A stretch of DNA of 10,957 nucleotides from JBOFBH01 sp051657715. GTDB lineage: Bacteria; Actinomycetota; Actinomycetes; Actinomycetales; Angustibacteraceae. The stretch covers positions 1-10,957 of the forward strand of contig JBOFLF010000024.1 of the NCBI GenBank assembly GCA_051657715.1, read 5' to 3'. Shown piece after piece: positions 1 to 6,075 of this stretch. Position numbers and translations under genes: made by a program. The stretch's first letter is position 1. Every line of letters begins with the position of its first letter. Below the pieces are notes generated by a model that worked only from the letters and a program-made list of their open reading frames with translations, was not told the DNA's origin and ran no database searches.

Positions 1-2
1 GG

Positions 3-290
3 ATGGTCGCCGGGAACCCGAAGAGCAGGTCCACGCTGGATCTTCCTGGCCCACGGGAGGTCGAACGGTGCGCCGACCCGAAACGCGTGCTGCGGGAGGC
101 GATCTCTCAGGCCGCCAACGTGACCGGCCGGCGTCGCGAGCGACTCGGTAGGCGTTTCACTCTCCACCGAAGGCAGCTCCTCCAAGAGCTGGATATCCAT
201 GGCCCGGTGTCGCAGCTGGACGCGTGGCAGCACCTGGTGCATTCGGTTGACGACGCTGTTGCCGCCCTGCGAGGTAGCAGCACTTCGTGA
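3..290 (+). CDS. C-terminal part of an unrecognised protein, cut by the window edge
   Basis: An open frame runs in from the left edge and ends at TGA 288-290. The first in-frame ATG is at position 3, but no ribosome site or promoter can be seen before it, so the gene most likely starts upstream and only its last ~95 codons are here. The visible part is Arg-rich and probably helical, with a 'CADPKRVL' stretch near residues 23-30 and an 'AWQHLV' stretch near 74-79. The late 'ADPKRVL' pattern recalls the tails of DUF4276-type hypothetical proteins, but this is a weak resemblance from memory. Third-position G/C is somewhat lower than in the metabolic genes of the window. The 131 bp that follow hold no gene. 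Function is unknown. Confidence 0.5.
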   Translation: MVAGNPKSRSTLDLPGPREVERCADPKRVLREAISQAANVTGRRRERLGRRFTLHRRQLLQELDIHGPVSQLDAWQHLVHSVDDAVAALRGSSTS

Positions 291-409
291 CAAAGAAGGG
301 CCGCGACTTGGCTGATCCTCTTTGCCGCCGCAGACGCCGACGAAACAGGAAGACTGTGGTGAGCAGCCTATGGACGAGGTGAAGAACTCGACCGGATGAG
401 GGTCGTGGC

Positions 410-415
410 TAGGGT
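410..415 (+). promoter_or_regulatory. -10 box of a leaderless galE promoter
   Basis: TAGGGT fits the actinobacterial TANNNT -10 consensus and ends 6 nt before the galE ATG, so transcription should begin at or beside the start codon. A partial -35 match, TCGACC (388-393), lies 16 nt upstream. No Shine-Dalgarno sequence fits between the box and the ATG. Confidence 0.6.
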
Positions 416-421
416 TGCCGG

Positions 422-1423
422 ATGACATGGTTGGTGACCGGCGGGGCCGGGTATATCGGGGCGCACGTGGTGCGGGCGTTGCACCAGGACGGCGCCGACG
501 TGGTGGTCGTCGACGACCTGTCCACCGGTGATGCCGGCCGGGTGGACGGGGTGCCGCTGGTGCGGGCGTCGCTGCTGGACCGGCCCGCCGTAAGCGCCGC
601 GCTGCGCGACCACGGCGTGCACGGGGTGGTGCACATCGCTGCCAAGAAGCAGGTGGGGGAGTCGGTCGCGGATCCGTACCACTACTACCGGCAGAACGTG
701 CTCGGCCAGCTCGAGCTGATGGAGGCCATGCGGGACAACGGGATCGGGCTGTTCGTGTTCTCCTCCTCGGCGGCCACCTACGGCGCACCGGAGACCGCGT
801 TGGTGGAGGAGAAGGCGCACCTGGAGCCGACATCGCCGTACGGGCAGACGAAGGTCGTCGGGGAGTGGCTGGCGCGGGACGCCGAGGCCGCGCACGGCGT
901 CCGGTCGGTCTGCCTGCGGTACTTCAACGTGGCGGGTGCCGCGACGCCGGAGCTGGGTGACCCGGCGGTGTTGAACCTGATCCCGATGGTGTTCGACCGG
1001 CTCACCCGCGGCGAGCGTCCGCAGGTCTTCGGCGACGACTACCCGACCCCGGACGGCACCTGCATCCGGGACTACATCCACGTGGACGACATCGCGACCG
1101 CGCACGTGGCGGCCGCCCGGCACCTGGAGTCCGGCGGGGAGTCGTTGCGGCTCAATATCGGCCGCGGGGTCGGCTCGTCGGTGCGTGAGGTGATCGCGAT
1201 GGTCGGTCAGGTGACCGGCATGGACGTCACCGCGGACGTGGTGGCCCGCCGTCCCGGCGACCCGCCGCAGACCGTGGCCAGCGCGGACGCGATCGCGCAC
1301 CACCTCGGCTGGTCCGCCCGGCACGACCTGCGGGAGATGGTCGAGTCCGCCTGGGCCGGCTGGCTACACCGCCACCCCGAGGCCCGCAACCTTCACCACG
1401 AAGACCGTGACCTGCCACGTTAG
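422..1423 (+). CDS. galE: UDP-glucose 4-epimerase
   Basis: This enzyme interconverts UDP-glucose and UDP-galactose in the cytoplasm, supplying galactosyl donors for envelope polysaccharides or feeding the Leloir pathway. It is a short-chain dehydrogenase of the extended type. The N-terminal NAD-binding motif GGAGYIG spans residues 7-13 (G7, G10, G13), the catalytic serine sits in SSSAATYG (S116), the YxxxK pair is Y140/K144 in SPYGQTK, and the GalE signature YPTPDGTCIRDYIHVDD covers 207-223. The 333-residue length is normal for the family. The start is chosen because the Rossmann motif begins at once and the -10 box lies 6 nt upstream. The gene is alone on its strand here; ugd, which uses the same UDP-glucose pool, lies 2 kb away on the other strand beyond a low-GC insert. 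Epimerase identity is secure; exact substrate preference (UDP-Glc or UDP-GlcNAc) is not. Confidence 0.95.
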   Translation: MTWLVTGGAGYIGAHVVRALHQDGADVVVVDDLSTGDAGRVDGVPLVRASLLDRPAVSAALRDHGVHGVVHIAAKKQVGESVADPYHYYRQNVLGQLELMEAMRDNGIGLFVFSSSAATYGAPETALVEEKAHLEPTSPYGQTKVVGEWLARDAEAAHGVRSVCLRYFNVAGAATPELGDPAVLNLIPMVFDRLTRGERPQVFGDDYPTPDGTCIRDYIHVDDIATAHVAAARHLESGGESLRLNIGRGVGSSVREVIAMVGQVTGMDVTADVVARRPGDPPQTVASADAIAHHLGWSARHDLREMVESAWAGWLHRHPEARNLHHEDRDLPR

Positions 1424-1451
1424 CATCGGACAGTTCGGCAGGTGATGCTAA
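1411..1451. repeat. Two interleaved inverted repeats across the galE stop codon
   Basis: CCTGCC (1411-1416) pairs with GGCAGG (1437-1442), and TTAGCATC (1420-1427) pairs perfectly with GATGCTAA (1444-1451). The arms are interleaved, so the two stems either exclude each other or form a pseudoknot. The second repeat includes the galE TAG stop (1421-1423). There is no T-tract, so a simple intrinsic terminator is not indicated. Confidence 0.45.
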
Positions 1452-1459
1452 GCCGATGG

Positions 1460-1487
1460 CGCTCAGCAAGCTGTGACGTTCTGAGCG
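1460..1487. terminator. Hairpin between convergent galE and the 123-aa gene
   Basis: CGCTCAG (1460-1466) and CTGAGCG (1481-1487) form a perfect 7-bp stem around a 14-nt loop, in the 177-bp convergent gap between galE and the end of the minus-strand gene at 1601. There is no U-tract, as is common in high-GC actinobacteria. Its role as a terminator is inferred from position. Confidence 0.35.
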
Positions 1488-1600
1488 AGCCGATCTTGGT
1501 GAACGGCGGCTCCAGCAGACACTGACCGCATGAGATTGCCATGCAATTCAGCGCTCACCTGGCGCATGAGGCCATTCATTGAATAGATCACGGGACTCGG

Positions 1601-1972
1601 CTACGGCTTTGATGATGGTGTCCCAGGACAGTATGTTGGGGACTCGAATAATTTGATCGCAAAGATACTGTTGGGCGCCTTCAGGAGAGTAGATCGGATC
1701 GTTGTAATTCTTTGGGTAAGAGCGGAAACATTCGCGACGAGATGGAGATTTCTCGCCAAGATCGAAGCGTTGTTAAAGAGGAACTCGTAGACCTCTTTGT
1801 TGATAGGGGCGAAGAGAGGCGTGCCACCCGGTAGGCCATTGTGGGTAGGATTTTCACGGATATACTTCCCTGGACCAGCCTCAATATTCTTGGCTACATC
1901 GTGTAGCTTCCGTCCCCATAGCTCAAGAGCGTCGGCGAATTCAAATATTCGATGGGCGTTGGGCTGCGTCAT
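1601..1972 (-). CDS. Unknown 123-aa protein, second gene of the low-GC unit
   Basis: No family is recognised. The start lies 12 nt after the stop of the EspC-like gene upstream, so the two are probably one transcript and translationally coupled; only a weak GGA precedes the ATG. The N-terminal third looks helical (residues 8-32, with a Trp-Gly at 19-20), a Gly/Pro-rich linker follows (33-57), then a second probable helical part (58-98, ending in 'LTQRITTIRSTLL'). No signal peptide or membrane segment is visible. The last ~20 residues (Pro/Ser/Thr-rich) look unlike the rest and could mark a shifted or worn end. Base composition is low in G+C (28 of 60 bases in 1681-1740) and third positions lack the host bias, which points to recent acquisition. 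Pairing with an EspC-like gene suggests a secretion partner or chaperone, by context only. Confidence 0.6.
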   Translation of the reverse strand: MTQPNAHRIFEFADALELWGRKLHDVAKNIEAGPGKYIRENPTHNGLPGGTPLFAPINKEVYEFLFNNASILARNLHLVANVSALTQRITTIRSTLLKAPNSIFAIKLFESPTYCPGTPSSKP

Positions 1973-1984
1973 GTCATGATTCCG

Positions 1985-2314
1985 TCACGCCAGGAGATTC
2001 TGGGAGAGCGAAGAGATTCCTTGGGCGAAATTTTCATCTGCATCGGACAGTTTGGCACGCCGAGATTCTAACCGCGCAGCTTCTTTCTTGCTCTGTTCTG
2101 CAAACATGTGATTCTGCTTAGTCAAGTACTCAATTAGATCCGTACAATAGGAAGCTAACTGGGCACTATTCGAGCCGCTGCCGAAGTCCGCTGCACTTGG
2201 CCCGATATAGCCGCTAATTTCTTTACTTATAGCTTCGAACAAGTCTGCCGCCTTGAGGTAGCCTTGGGCGGTAAATTTAGTGACATTAGAGTCGAGGTAG
2301 ACTCCCTTCCCCAT
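1985..2314 (-). CDS. Small helical protein, possibly EspC/WXG100-like type VII secretion substrate
   Basis: A 109-residue, Cys-poor, mostly helical protein. Two predicted helices (residues 10-35 and 50-85) flank 'GPSAADFG' at 38-45, and the C-terminal part has 'KLSDADENFAQGI' at 88-100. A helix, a G..FG turn, a long helix and a D-rich A-x-D tail is the general layout of EspC-type (T7SS_ESX_EspC, formerly DUF2580) proteins. No clear YxxxD/E secretion signal is seen: the position where EspC relatives carry Tyr before the D/E is Arg or Lys here, a caution against the assignment. There is no signal peptide. The start is well supported by GGAGG at 2320-2324, 5 nt before the ATG, one of the few clear ribosome sites in the window. 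Composition is about 47% G+C. It is first of a pair with the 123-aa gene and divergent from the LuxR-type regulator. No ESX core components are in the window. Confidence 0.65.
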   Translation of the reverse strand: MGKGVYLDSNVTKFTAQGYLKAADLFEAISKEISGYIGPSAADFGSGSNSAQLASYCTDLIEYLTKQNHMFAEQSKKEAARLESRRAKLSDADENFAQGISSLSQNLLA

Positions 2315-2319
2315 CCTAA

Positions 2320-2324
2320 CCTCC
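2320..2324 (-). promoter_or_regulatory. Strong Shine-Dalgarno site of the EspC-like gene
   Basis: On the minus strand GGAGG stands 5 nt before the ATG at 2314. This fixes the start and contrasts with galE, ugd and other host-type genes here, which have no leader. Confidence 0.7.
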
Positions 2325-2612
2325 GGTTTCTGATTGGCTGAGAGGCGAAACTGCTGGGCTCACTAAAGAAAATTCTGGAGCGCTACGAAGAGGATTGTCG
2401 GGGTTGCATGAAGGCGCAGATGGGAAAGTACACATGCCACTGTGGATTCGCAGCCAGGGCGTGGTCTTCAGCGGCCAGTACGTCATCGACTCCTGCTCTG
2501 GCCTAGTCGGCTTTCTGGCCTGTGCGGGCAGATCCCTCGTAGCGGTTACCCTGCGCTGAAAGTGTCTCATCGTGAGTCCTGTCGCGTGATCATAGCGAGT
2601 GATTGTCTGGTG

Positions 2613-2642
2613 TTGATCCGTCGAGACTGCCCCTGGCAGTAT
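2613..2642 (+). promoter_or_regulatory. Possible leaderless promoter of the LuxR-type regulator
   Basis: TTGATC (2613-2618), an 18-nt spacer and CAGTAT (2637-2642) lie 7 nt before the ATG at 2650. The -10 keeps the key A and final T but lacks the first T, so it is weaker than the boxes of galE or ugd. Confidence 0.35.
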
Positions 2643-2649
2643 TGGTTTC

Positions 2650-3387
2650 ATGTGTGCCCAGGGCATCATCGCGACGACTGAAGACTCTGACGCCGCTACT
2701 GTGCTGGTCGCCAGTCGGGCGCTTCGAGATCTCGTGGACGATCGCATCCTCGGCGGCGCATCGGAATCGATACGTCTGCTGGGTCGCGGCATGGACGAGA
2801 TCTCCCGCGGATTGGCGACGTTGGAGCGACGGGTTCGCCGCACGATTTGGAACATGCAGCCAGCGCTGCATCACGACCCGGAAGATCAATCTCGCGAACT
2901 CGACCGGCGATCACGCCGACGAGGCGTCGACCTCCAGATGAGAGTCCCAGCGCGGGTTATCGCGCAGCACCCGTTGCTGCCCTCGATGTTGCCGGGGCTA
3001 CGAATTGCTCCGGTCTACCACCGGATGCTCATCGCCGACGCCGAGATTCTCGTCACTGATGGGCACAGAACCACGCACGGCGACCTCACAGCGTGGATCT
3101 CAGACGATCCCGCTCTGGTCCGCCGTGCGGTCGACCTGTGGTTCATGGTCGAGAAGCTTTCCGAGTCCGTGCCGCCACCGCCCGGCGGCAGATTGCTCAC
3201 CGAGCGGCAGCTAGATGTCGCCGGAGCTATGTGTCGTGGCATGAAGGACTCCACGATCGCCCGGCGCTATGGCATCTCGCACCGAACCGTGGAGCGGGAA
3301 GTCGCCCTGATCGTCAGCTTCCTTGGCGCGGACGGGCGAGCCGAGGCCATCTTGACCATGTTGGGACGAGGCCGTAACAGCGTGTGA
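2650..3387 (+). CDS. LuxR-type HTH regulator with TrmB-like middle part
   Basis: A 245-residue cytoplasmic DNA-binding protein. The C-terminus (about 182-236) is a LuxR/GerE-type four-helix domain: 'LTERQLDVAGAMCRGM' matches the usual LTxRExEVLxLLAxG pattern, followed by the recognition region 'STIARRYGISHRTVEREV' in place of the more common IAxxLxxSxxTVKxHV. The middle (about 70-170), with 'RRGVDLQMRVP' and 'YHRMLIADAEILVTDG', resembles the PLD-like sensing part of TrmB/LuxR regulators found in actinomycetes. Residues 35-65 could form a short coiled coil. There is no receiver domain, so it is not a classical response regulator. It is divergent from the EspC-like pair, making that unit its likely target. 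G+C (about 63% in a sampled line) lies between the low-GC pair and the host genes. Ligand unknown. Confidence 0.8.
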   Translation: MCAQGIIATTEDSDAATVLVASRALRDLVDDRILGGASESIRLLGRGMDEISRGLATLERRVRRTIWNMQPALHHDPEDQSRELDRRSRRRGVDLQMRVPARVIAQHPLLPSMLPGLRIAPVYHRMLIADAEILVTDGHRTTHGDLTAWISDDPALVRRAVDLWFMVEKLSESVPPPPGGRLLTERQLDVAGAMCRGMKDSTIARRYGISHRTVEREVALIVSFLGADGRAEAILTMLGRGRNSV

Positions 3388-3399
3388 AGCTATGCAGAA

Positions 3400-3417
3400 A
3401 GAGCCTCATACGGCTCT
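3400..3417. terminator. Bidirectional terminator between the regulator and ugd
   Basis: AGAGCC (3400-3405) and GGCTCT (3412-3417) form a 6-bp stem with a 6-nt loop, 12 nt after the regulator's stop. Read on the minus strand the stem is followed by TTCT, giving a fair intrinsic terminator for ugd 116 nt past its stop; read on the plus strand the tail lacks Ts. Confidence 0.55.
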
Positions 3418-3532
3418 CGCGGGCACGAGCATCTCAGCGTGGCATAAGAAGTGGGCAGATCCGGGTATTCAGGCAGCCAGTGAAGCTGGCACGGAGATAC
3501 GCCTTCAGGAGCGGCATGGCGAGCAGGCCGGT

Positions 3533-4867
3533 TCAGACCTTGGGGCGGCCGAGCGCGCGGTAGGTCCAGCCGGCGGAGCGCCAGCGTTCGACGTCCAGGG
3601 CGTTGCGGCCGTCCAGGACGTGCCGGCTGGCAACTAGCTCGCCGATGACCCCCGGGTCCAGCTCGCGGTACTCCCGCCATTCGGTGAGGTGCAGGACCAC
3701 GTGCGCCCCCCGCACCGCGTCGATGACCGCGTCGGCGTAGGACAGGTCCGGCCAGGCGCGGCGGGCGTTGTCCAGGGCCTGCGGGTCGTGCACCGTCACG
3801 TGCGCGCCCTGCAGCCGGATCTGGGCGGCCACTGACAGCGCGGGGGAGTCGCGGATGTCGTCGCTGTCCGGCTTGAACGCGGCGCCGAGCACCGCGACCC
3901 GCTTGCCGATGAAGGTGCCCGCGCACTGCTCTCGGGCCAGGTCGACCATCCGGGAGCGGCGACGCATGTTGATCGCGTCCACCTCGCGCAGGAAGGTGAG
4001 GGCTTGGTCGGCGCCCAGCTCGCCGGCTCGGGCCATGAACGCCCGGATGTCCTTCGGCAGGCAGCCGCCGCCGAAGCCGACCCCGGCGCGCAGGAACTTG
4101 GCGCCGATCCGGTCGTCGTGGCCGATCGCCTCGGCCAGCGCGGCCACGTCCGCCCCGGCCGCTTCGCACACCTCGGACATCGCATTGATGAACGAGATCT
4201 TGGTGGCCAGGAACGAGTTGGCGGATGCCTTCACCAGCTCAGCGGTCGCGTAGTCGGTGGCGACCACCGGAGTGCCATCGGCGATCGTCGCGGCGTACAC
4301 CTCGTCCAGCAGTGTGCGGGCGCCTTGGCCGCGCGGACCGGCCTCGACGCCATAGACCAACCGGTCCGGGTGCAGGGTGTCCTGCACGGCGAAACCCTCC
4401 CGCAGGAATTCCGGGTTCCATGCCAGCAGGACGTTGTCACCAGCCGGTGCGGTGGTGCGCAGCAGGTCGGCCATCCGGGCCGCCGTCCCCACCGGGACCG
4501 TGGACTTGCCCACCACCAGGGTGGCGCCGTGCAGGTGCTTGGCCAGCTCGGTGAACGCCGCGTCCACGTACGTGAGGTCGGCCGCGTTCTCCCCCCGCCG
4601 CTGCGGGGTGCCGACGCACACGAAGTGCACCTGGGAGTCGGCCGCCGCGGCGTAGTCGGTGGTGAAGGTCAACCGACCGCTGGCGAGCGAACGTTCCAGC
4701 AGCTCCGGCAGTCCGGGCTCGTAGAACGGTGCCCGACCGGTGGCCAGGGCGGCGACCTTCGCTTCGTCGACGTCGATCGCGACGACGGTGTGGCCGAGGT
4801 CGGCCATAGCGGCGGCGTGCACGGCACCCAGGTACCCGGTTCCGATCACGGACAGGCTCAGTGACAT
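3533..4867 (-). CDS. ugd: UDP-glucose 6-dehydrogenase
   Basis: It oxidises UDP-glucose to UDP-glucuronate with two NAD+ in the cytoplasm, providing an acidic sugar donor (and precursor of UDP-xylose or UDP-galacturonate) for cell-surface glycans. The 444 residues have the standard three-domain build: NAD-binding GTGYLG at 9-14, then NPEFLREG (151-158), the central helix with K213 and N217 in 'ELVKASANSF', and the catalytic Cys269 in GGGCLPKD (266-273, with D273). 'GAAFKPDSDDIRDSP' in the C-terminal domain is the usual sugar-nucleotide-binding segment. All key residues are present. The start is set by GTGYLG close behind it and by a TACCCT -10 box 7 nt upstream. It is monocistronic here, convergent with the regulator and divergent from the F420 oxidoreductase. 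GDP-mannose dehydrogenase is less likely because motifs and spacing fit UDP-glucose enzymes. Confidence 0.95.
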   Translation of the reverse strand: MSLSLSVIGTGYLGAVHAAAMADLGHTVVAIDVDEAKVAALATGRAPFYEPGLPELLERSLASGRLTFTTDYAAAADSQVHFVCVGTPQRRGENAADLTYVDAAFTELAKHLHGATLVVGKSTVPVGTAARMADLLRTTAPAGDNVLLAWNPEFLREGFAVQDTLHPDRLVYGVEAGPRGQGARTLLDEVYAATIADGTPVVATDYATAELVKASANSFLATKISFINAMSEVCEAAGADVAALAEAIGHDDRIGAKFLRAGVGFGGGCLPKDIRAFMARAGELGADQALTFLREVDAINMRRRSRMVDLAREQCAGTFIGKRVAVLGAAFKPDSDDIRDSPALSVAAQIRLQGAHVTVHDPQALDNARRAWPDLSYADAVIDAVRGAHVVLHLTEWREYRELDPGVIGELVASRHVLDGRNALDVERWRSAGWTYRALGRPKV

Positions 4868-4874
4868 GACCGCC

Positions 4875-4880
4875 AGGGTA
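4875..4880 (-). promoter_or_regulatory. -10 box of a leaderless ugd promoter
   Basis: Read on the minus strand, TACCCT (TANNNT) ends 7 nt before the ATG at 4867. No -35 consensus was found at the expected distance. Confidence 0.55.
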
Positions 4881-4979
4881 TCCGCCCGCGGATGCGTGCC
4901 CCGGACGACTGCTACTGAATCCGTTCTCTGCTACGGCTGCGCCCCGGTCCGTGTCCGCGGCAGCCGGGCCAGATCTCGT

Positions 4980-4985
4980 TAGGGT
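4980..4985 (+). promoter_or_regulatory. -10 box of a leaderless F420 oxidoreductase promoter
   Basis: TAGGGT, the same hexamer as at galE, ends 7 nt before the ATG at 4993. It decides the start: the in-frame ATG at 4951 lies upstream of this box and would add 14 residues that do not belong to the family. Confidence 0.6.
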
Positions 4986-4992
4986 GGCGATC

Positions 4993-5985
4993 ATGCGATT
5001 CGGTGTCTTCATCCCGCAGGGCTGGCGCCTCGACCTCGTCGGCATCGACCCAACGCAGCAGTGGGCCACGATGAAGCGGCTGGCCCAGCGGGCGGACGCC
5101 GGCCCGTGGGAGTCGATCTGGGTCTACGACCACTTCCACACCGTGCCGGTGCCCACCCAGGAGGCGACGCACGAGGCGTGGACGCTGATGGCCGCGTTCG
5201 CCGCGTCCACCGCACGGGTGCGACTGGGACAGATGTGCACCTGCATGGCGTACCGGAGCCCGATGTATCTGGCGAAGGTCGCGGCCACCGTCGACGTGGT
5301 GTCCGGCGGTCGCACCGAGATGGGCATCGGCGCCGGCTGGTACGAGCACGAGTGGCGGGCCTACGGGTACGGCTTCCCTCGAGCGGGTGAGCGGCTGGCG
5401 ATGCTGGACGAGGGCGTGCAGATCATCCGCCAGGCCTGGGCGGACGGGGTCGCCACGTTCGCCGGTCATCACTATCAGGTGGACGGCGCGATCTGCCGGC
5501 CGAAACCGGTGCAGGACGGCGGGATTCCGTTCTGGATCGCTGGGGGCGGCGAGCAGAAGACGCTGCGGACCGCGGCCAAGTACGCCCGGTACACCAACTT
5601 CGCCGGGGACGACCTGGAGCAGTTCCAGCACAAGTCACGGGTGCTCGCCGACCACTGCCGGGACGTCGGCACGGACGTCGAGGCGATCACCCGGTCGGCG
5701 AACTTCAACGTGGTGATCGGCCGGGACGAGTCCGAGGTCGAGGACCGGACGCGGTGGATCGAGGACCACTACGCCAGCTTCATCGGCGCGTCGGCGGCGC
5801 GCCAGCGGGTGGCGGAGCAGTTCGGCGGTAGTGCCGCGCGCGGGACGCCGGAGCGGATCGTCGAGCGGTTGTCCGTGCTGCGTCAGGCCGGCATGACCTA
5901 CGCCATCCTGAACTTCCCGGAGGCCGCGTACGACACCTCCGGGATGGAGCTGTTCGAGTGCGAGGTCATCCCCGCGCTGCGGTGA
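4993..5985 (+). CDS. LLM-class F420-dependent oxidoreductase, Rv1855c type
   Basis: A 330-residue flavin/F420-dependent oxidoreductase of the luciferase-like TIM-barrel superfamily. The opening 'MRFGVFIPQGWRLDLVGI' is typical of the Rv1855c subfamily (TIGR03560, recalled from memory). 'WVYDHFH' (43-49) carries the barrel residues near the cofactor site, 'GIGAGWYEHE' (111-120) is the phosphate-binding loop region of LLM proteins, and 'GTPERIVERL' (284-293) is the usual C-terminal helix. The substrate is unknown; mycobacterial relatives have no settled reaction. F420 rather than FMN is inferred from the subfamily. It is separated from ugd by a divergent promoter region and followed by a strong hairpin, so it is probably transcribed alone. 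The start at 4993 is preferred over 4951 because of the promoter box and family alignment. Confidence 0.88.
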   Translation: MRFGVFIPQGWRLDLVGIDPTQQWATMKRLAQRADAGPWESIWVYDHFHTVPVPTQEATHEAWTLMAAFAASTARVRLGQMCTCMAYRSPMYLAKVAATVDVVSGGRTEMGIGAGWYEHEWRAYGYGFPRAGERLAMLDEGVQIIRQAWADGVATFAGHHYQVDGAICRPKPVQDGGIPFWIAGGGEQKTLRTAAKYARYTNFAGDDLEQFQHKSRVLADHCRDVGTDVEAITRSANFNVVIGRDESEVEDRTRWIEDHYASFIGASAARQRVAEQFGGSAARGTPERIVERLSVLRQAGMTYAILNFPEAAYDTSGMELFECEVIPALR

Positions 5986-5991
5986 GTCGAG

Positions 5992-6020
5992 CGGCCTAGG
6001 CGGGATGTCGCCGGAGGCCG
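5992..6020 (+). terminator. Hairpin terminator after the F420 oxidoreductase
   Basis: CGGCCT (5992-5997) pairs with AGGCCG (6015-6020), and inside it GGCG (5999-6002) pairs with CGCC (6009-6012) around a 6-nt loop. The 10 mostly G/C pairs with a small internal bulge lie 7 nt past the stop. There is no T-tract, as expected for high-GC actinobacteria. Confidence 0.5.
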
Positions 6021-6063
6021 TCCCACCTCCAGTCTCGGGCAGCCTGGCGAGGTGACTGACCAG

Positions 6064-6069
6064 TAACAT
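6064..6069 (+). promoter_or_regulatory. -10 box of a leaderless acyl-CoA dehydrogenase promoter
   Basis: TAACAT (TANNNT) ends 6 nt before the ATG at 6076. The AGGGG next to the ATG is too close to act as a ribosome site, which supports a leaderless start. Confidence 0.55.
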
Positions 6070-6075
6070 CAGGGG

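Larger units (their letters stand above)
2315..2649. other. Divergent intergenic region between the EspC-like gene and the LuxR-type regulator
   Basis: These 335 bp must hold the promoters of both flanking genes. The regulator-proximal end has a probable promoter (2613-2642). Near it, GTGATCA and GTGATTG form loosely repeated motifs within about 2586-2607 that could be part of an operator; this is speculative. Short frames exist (for example a 41-codon frame at 2434-2559 and a 27-codon frame at 2408 with a CHC motif), but none has a ribosome site or clear coding character. Composition is intermediate between the low-GC pair and the host genes. Confidence 0.5.

Noticed and set aside
2408..2559. 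Two short frames in the divergent region (27 codons with a CHC motif from 2408; 41 codons from 2434)
   Set aside because: They overlap each other in different frames, have no ribosome site and no recognisable domain.
2316..2855. 179-codon minus-strand open frame across the divergent region
   Set aside because: It overlaps the start of the well-supported regulator on the other strand, is rich in Arg/Ser/Pro as expected of an antisense frame, and shows no motif.
3400..3420. GAGCCGTATGAGG on the minus strand, resembling the 5' half of group II intron domain V
   Set aside because: The GAAA-type loop and the matching 3' half of domain V are missing, and no reverse transcriptase lies nearby. It is explained as a simple terminator stem.
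3390..4169. 259-codon minus-strand open frame inside ugd
   Set aside because: It is out of frame with ugd, made mostly of Arg/Gly/Pro/Ala and has no family features; a high-GC shadow.
4951..4992. Earlier ATG of the F420 oxidoreductase
   Set aside because: It lies upstream of the TAGGGT box and adds 14 residues before the family's typical start MRFGVFIP.
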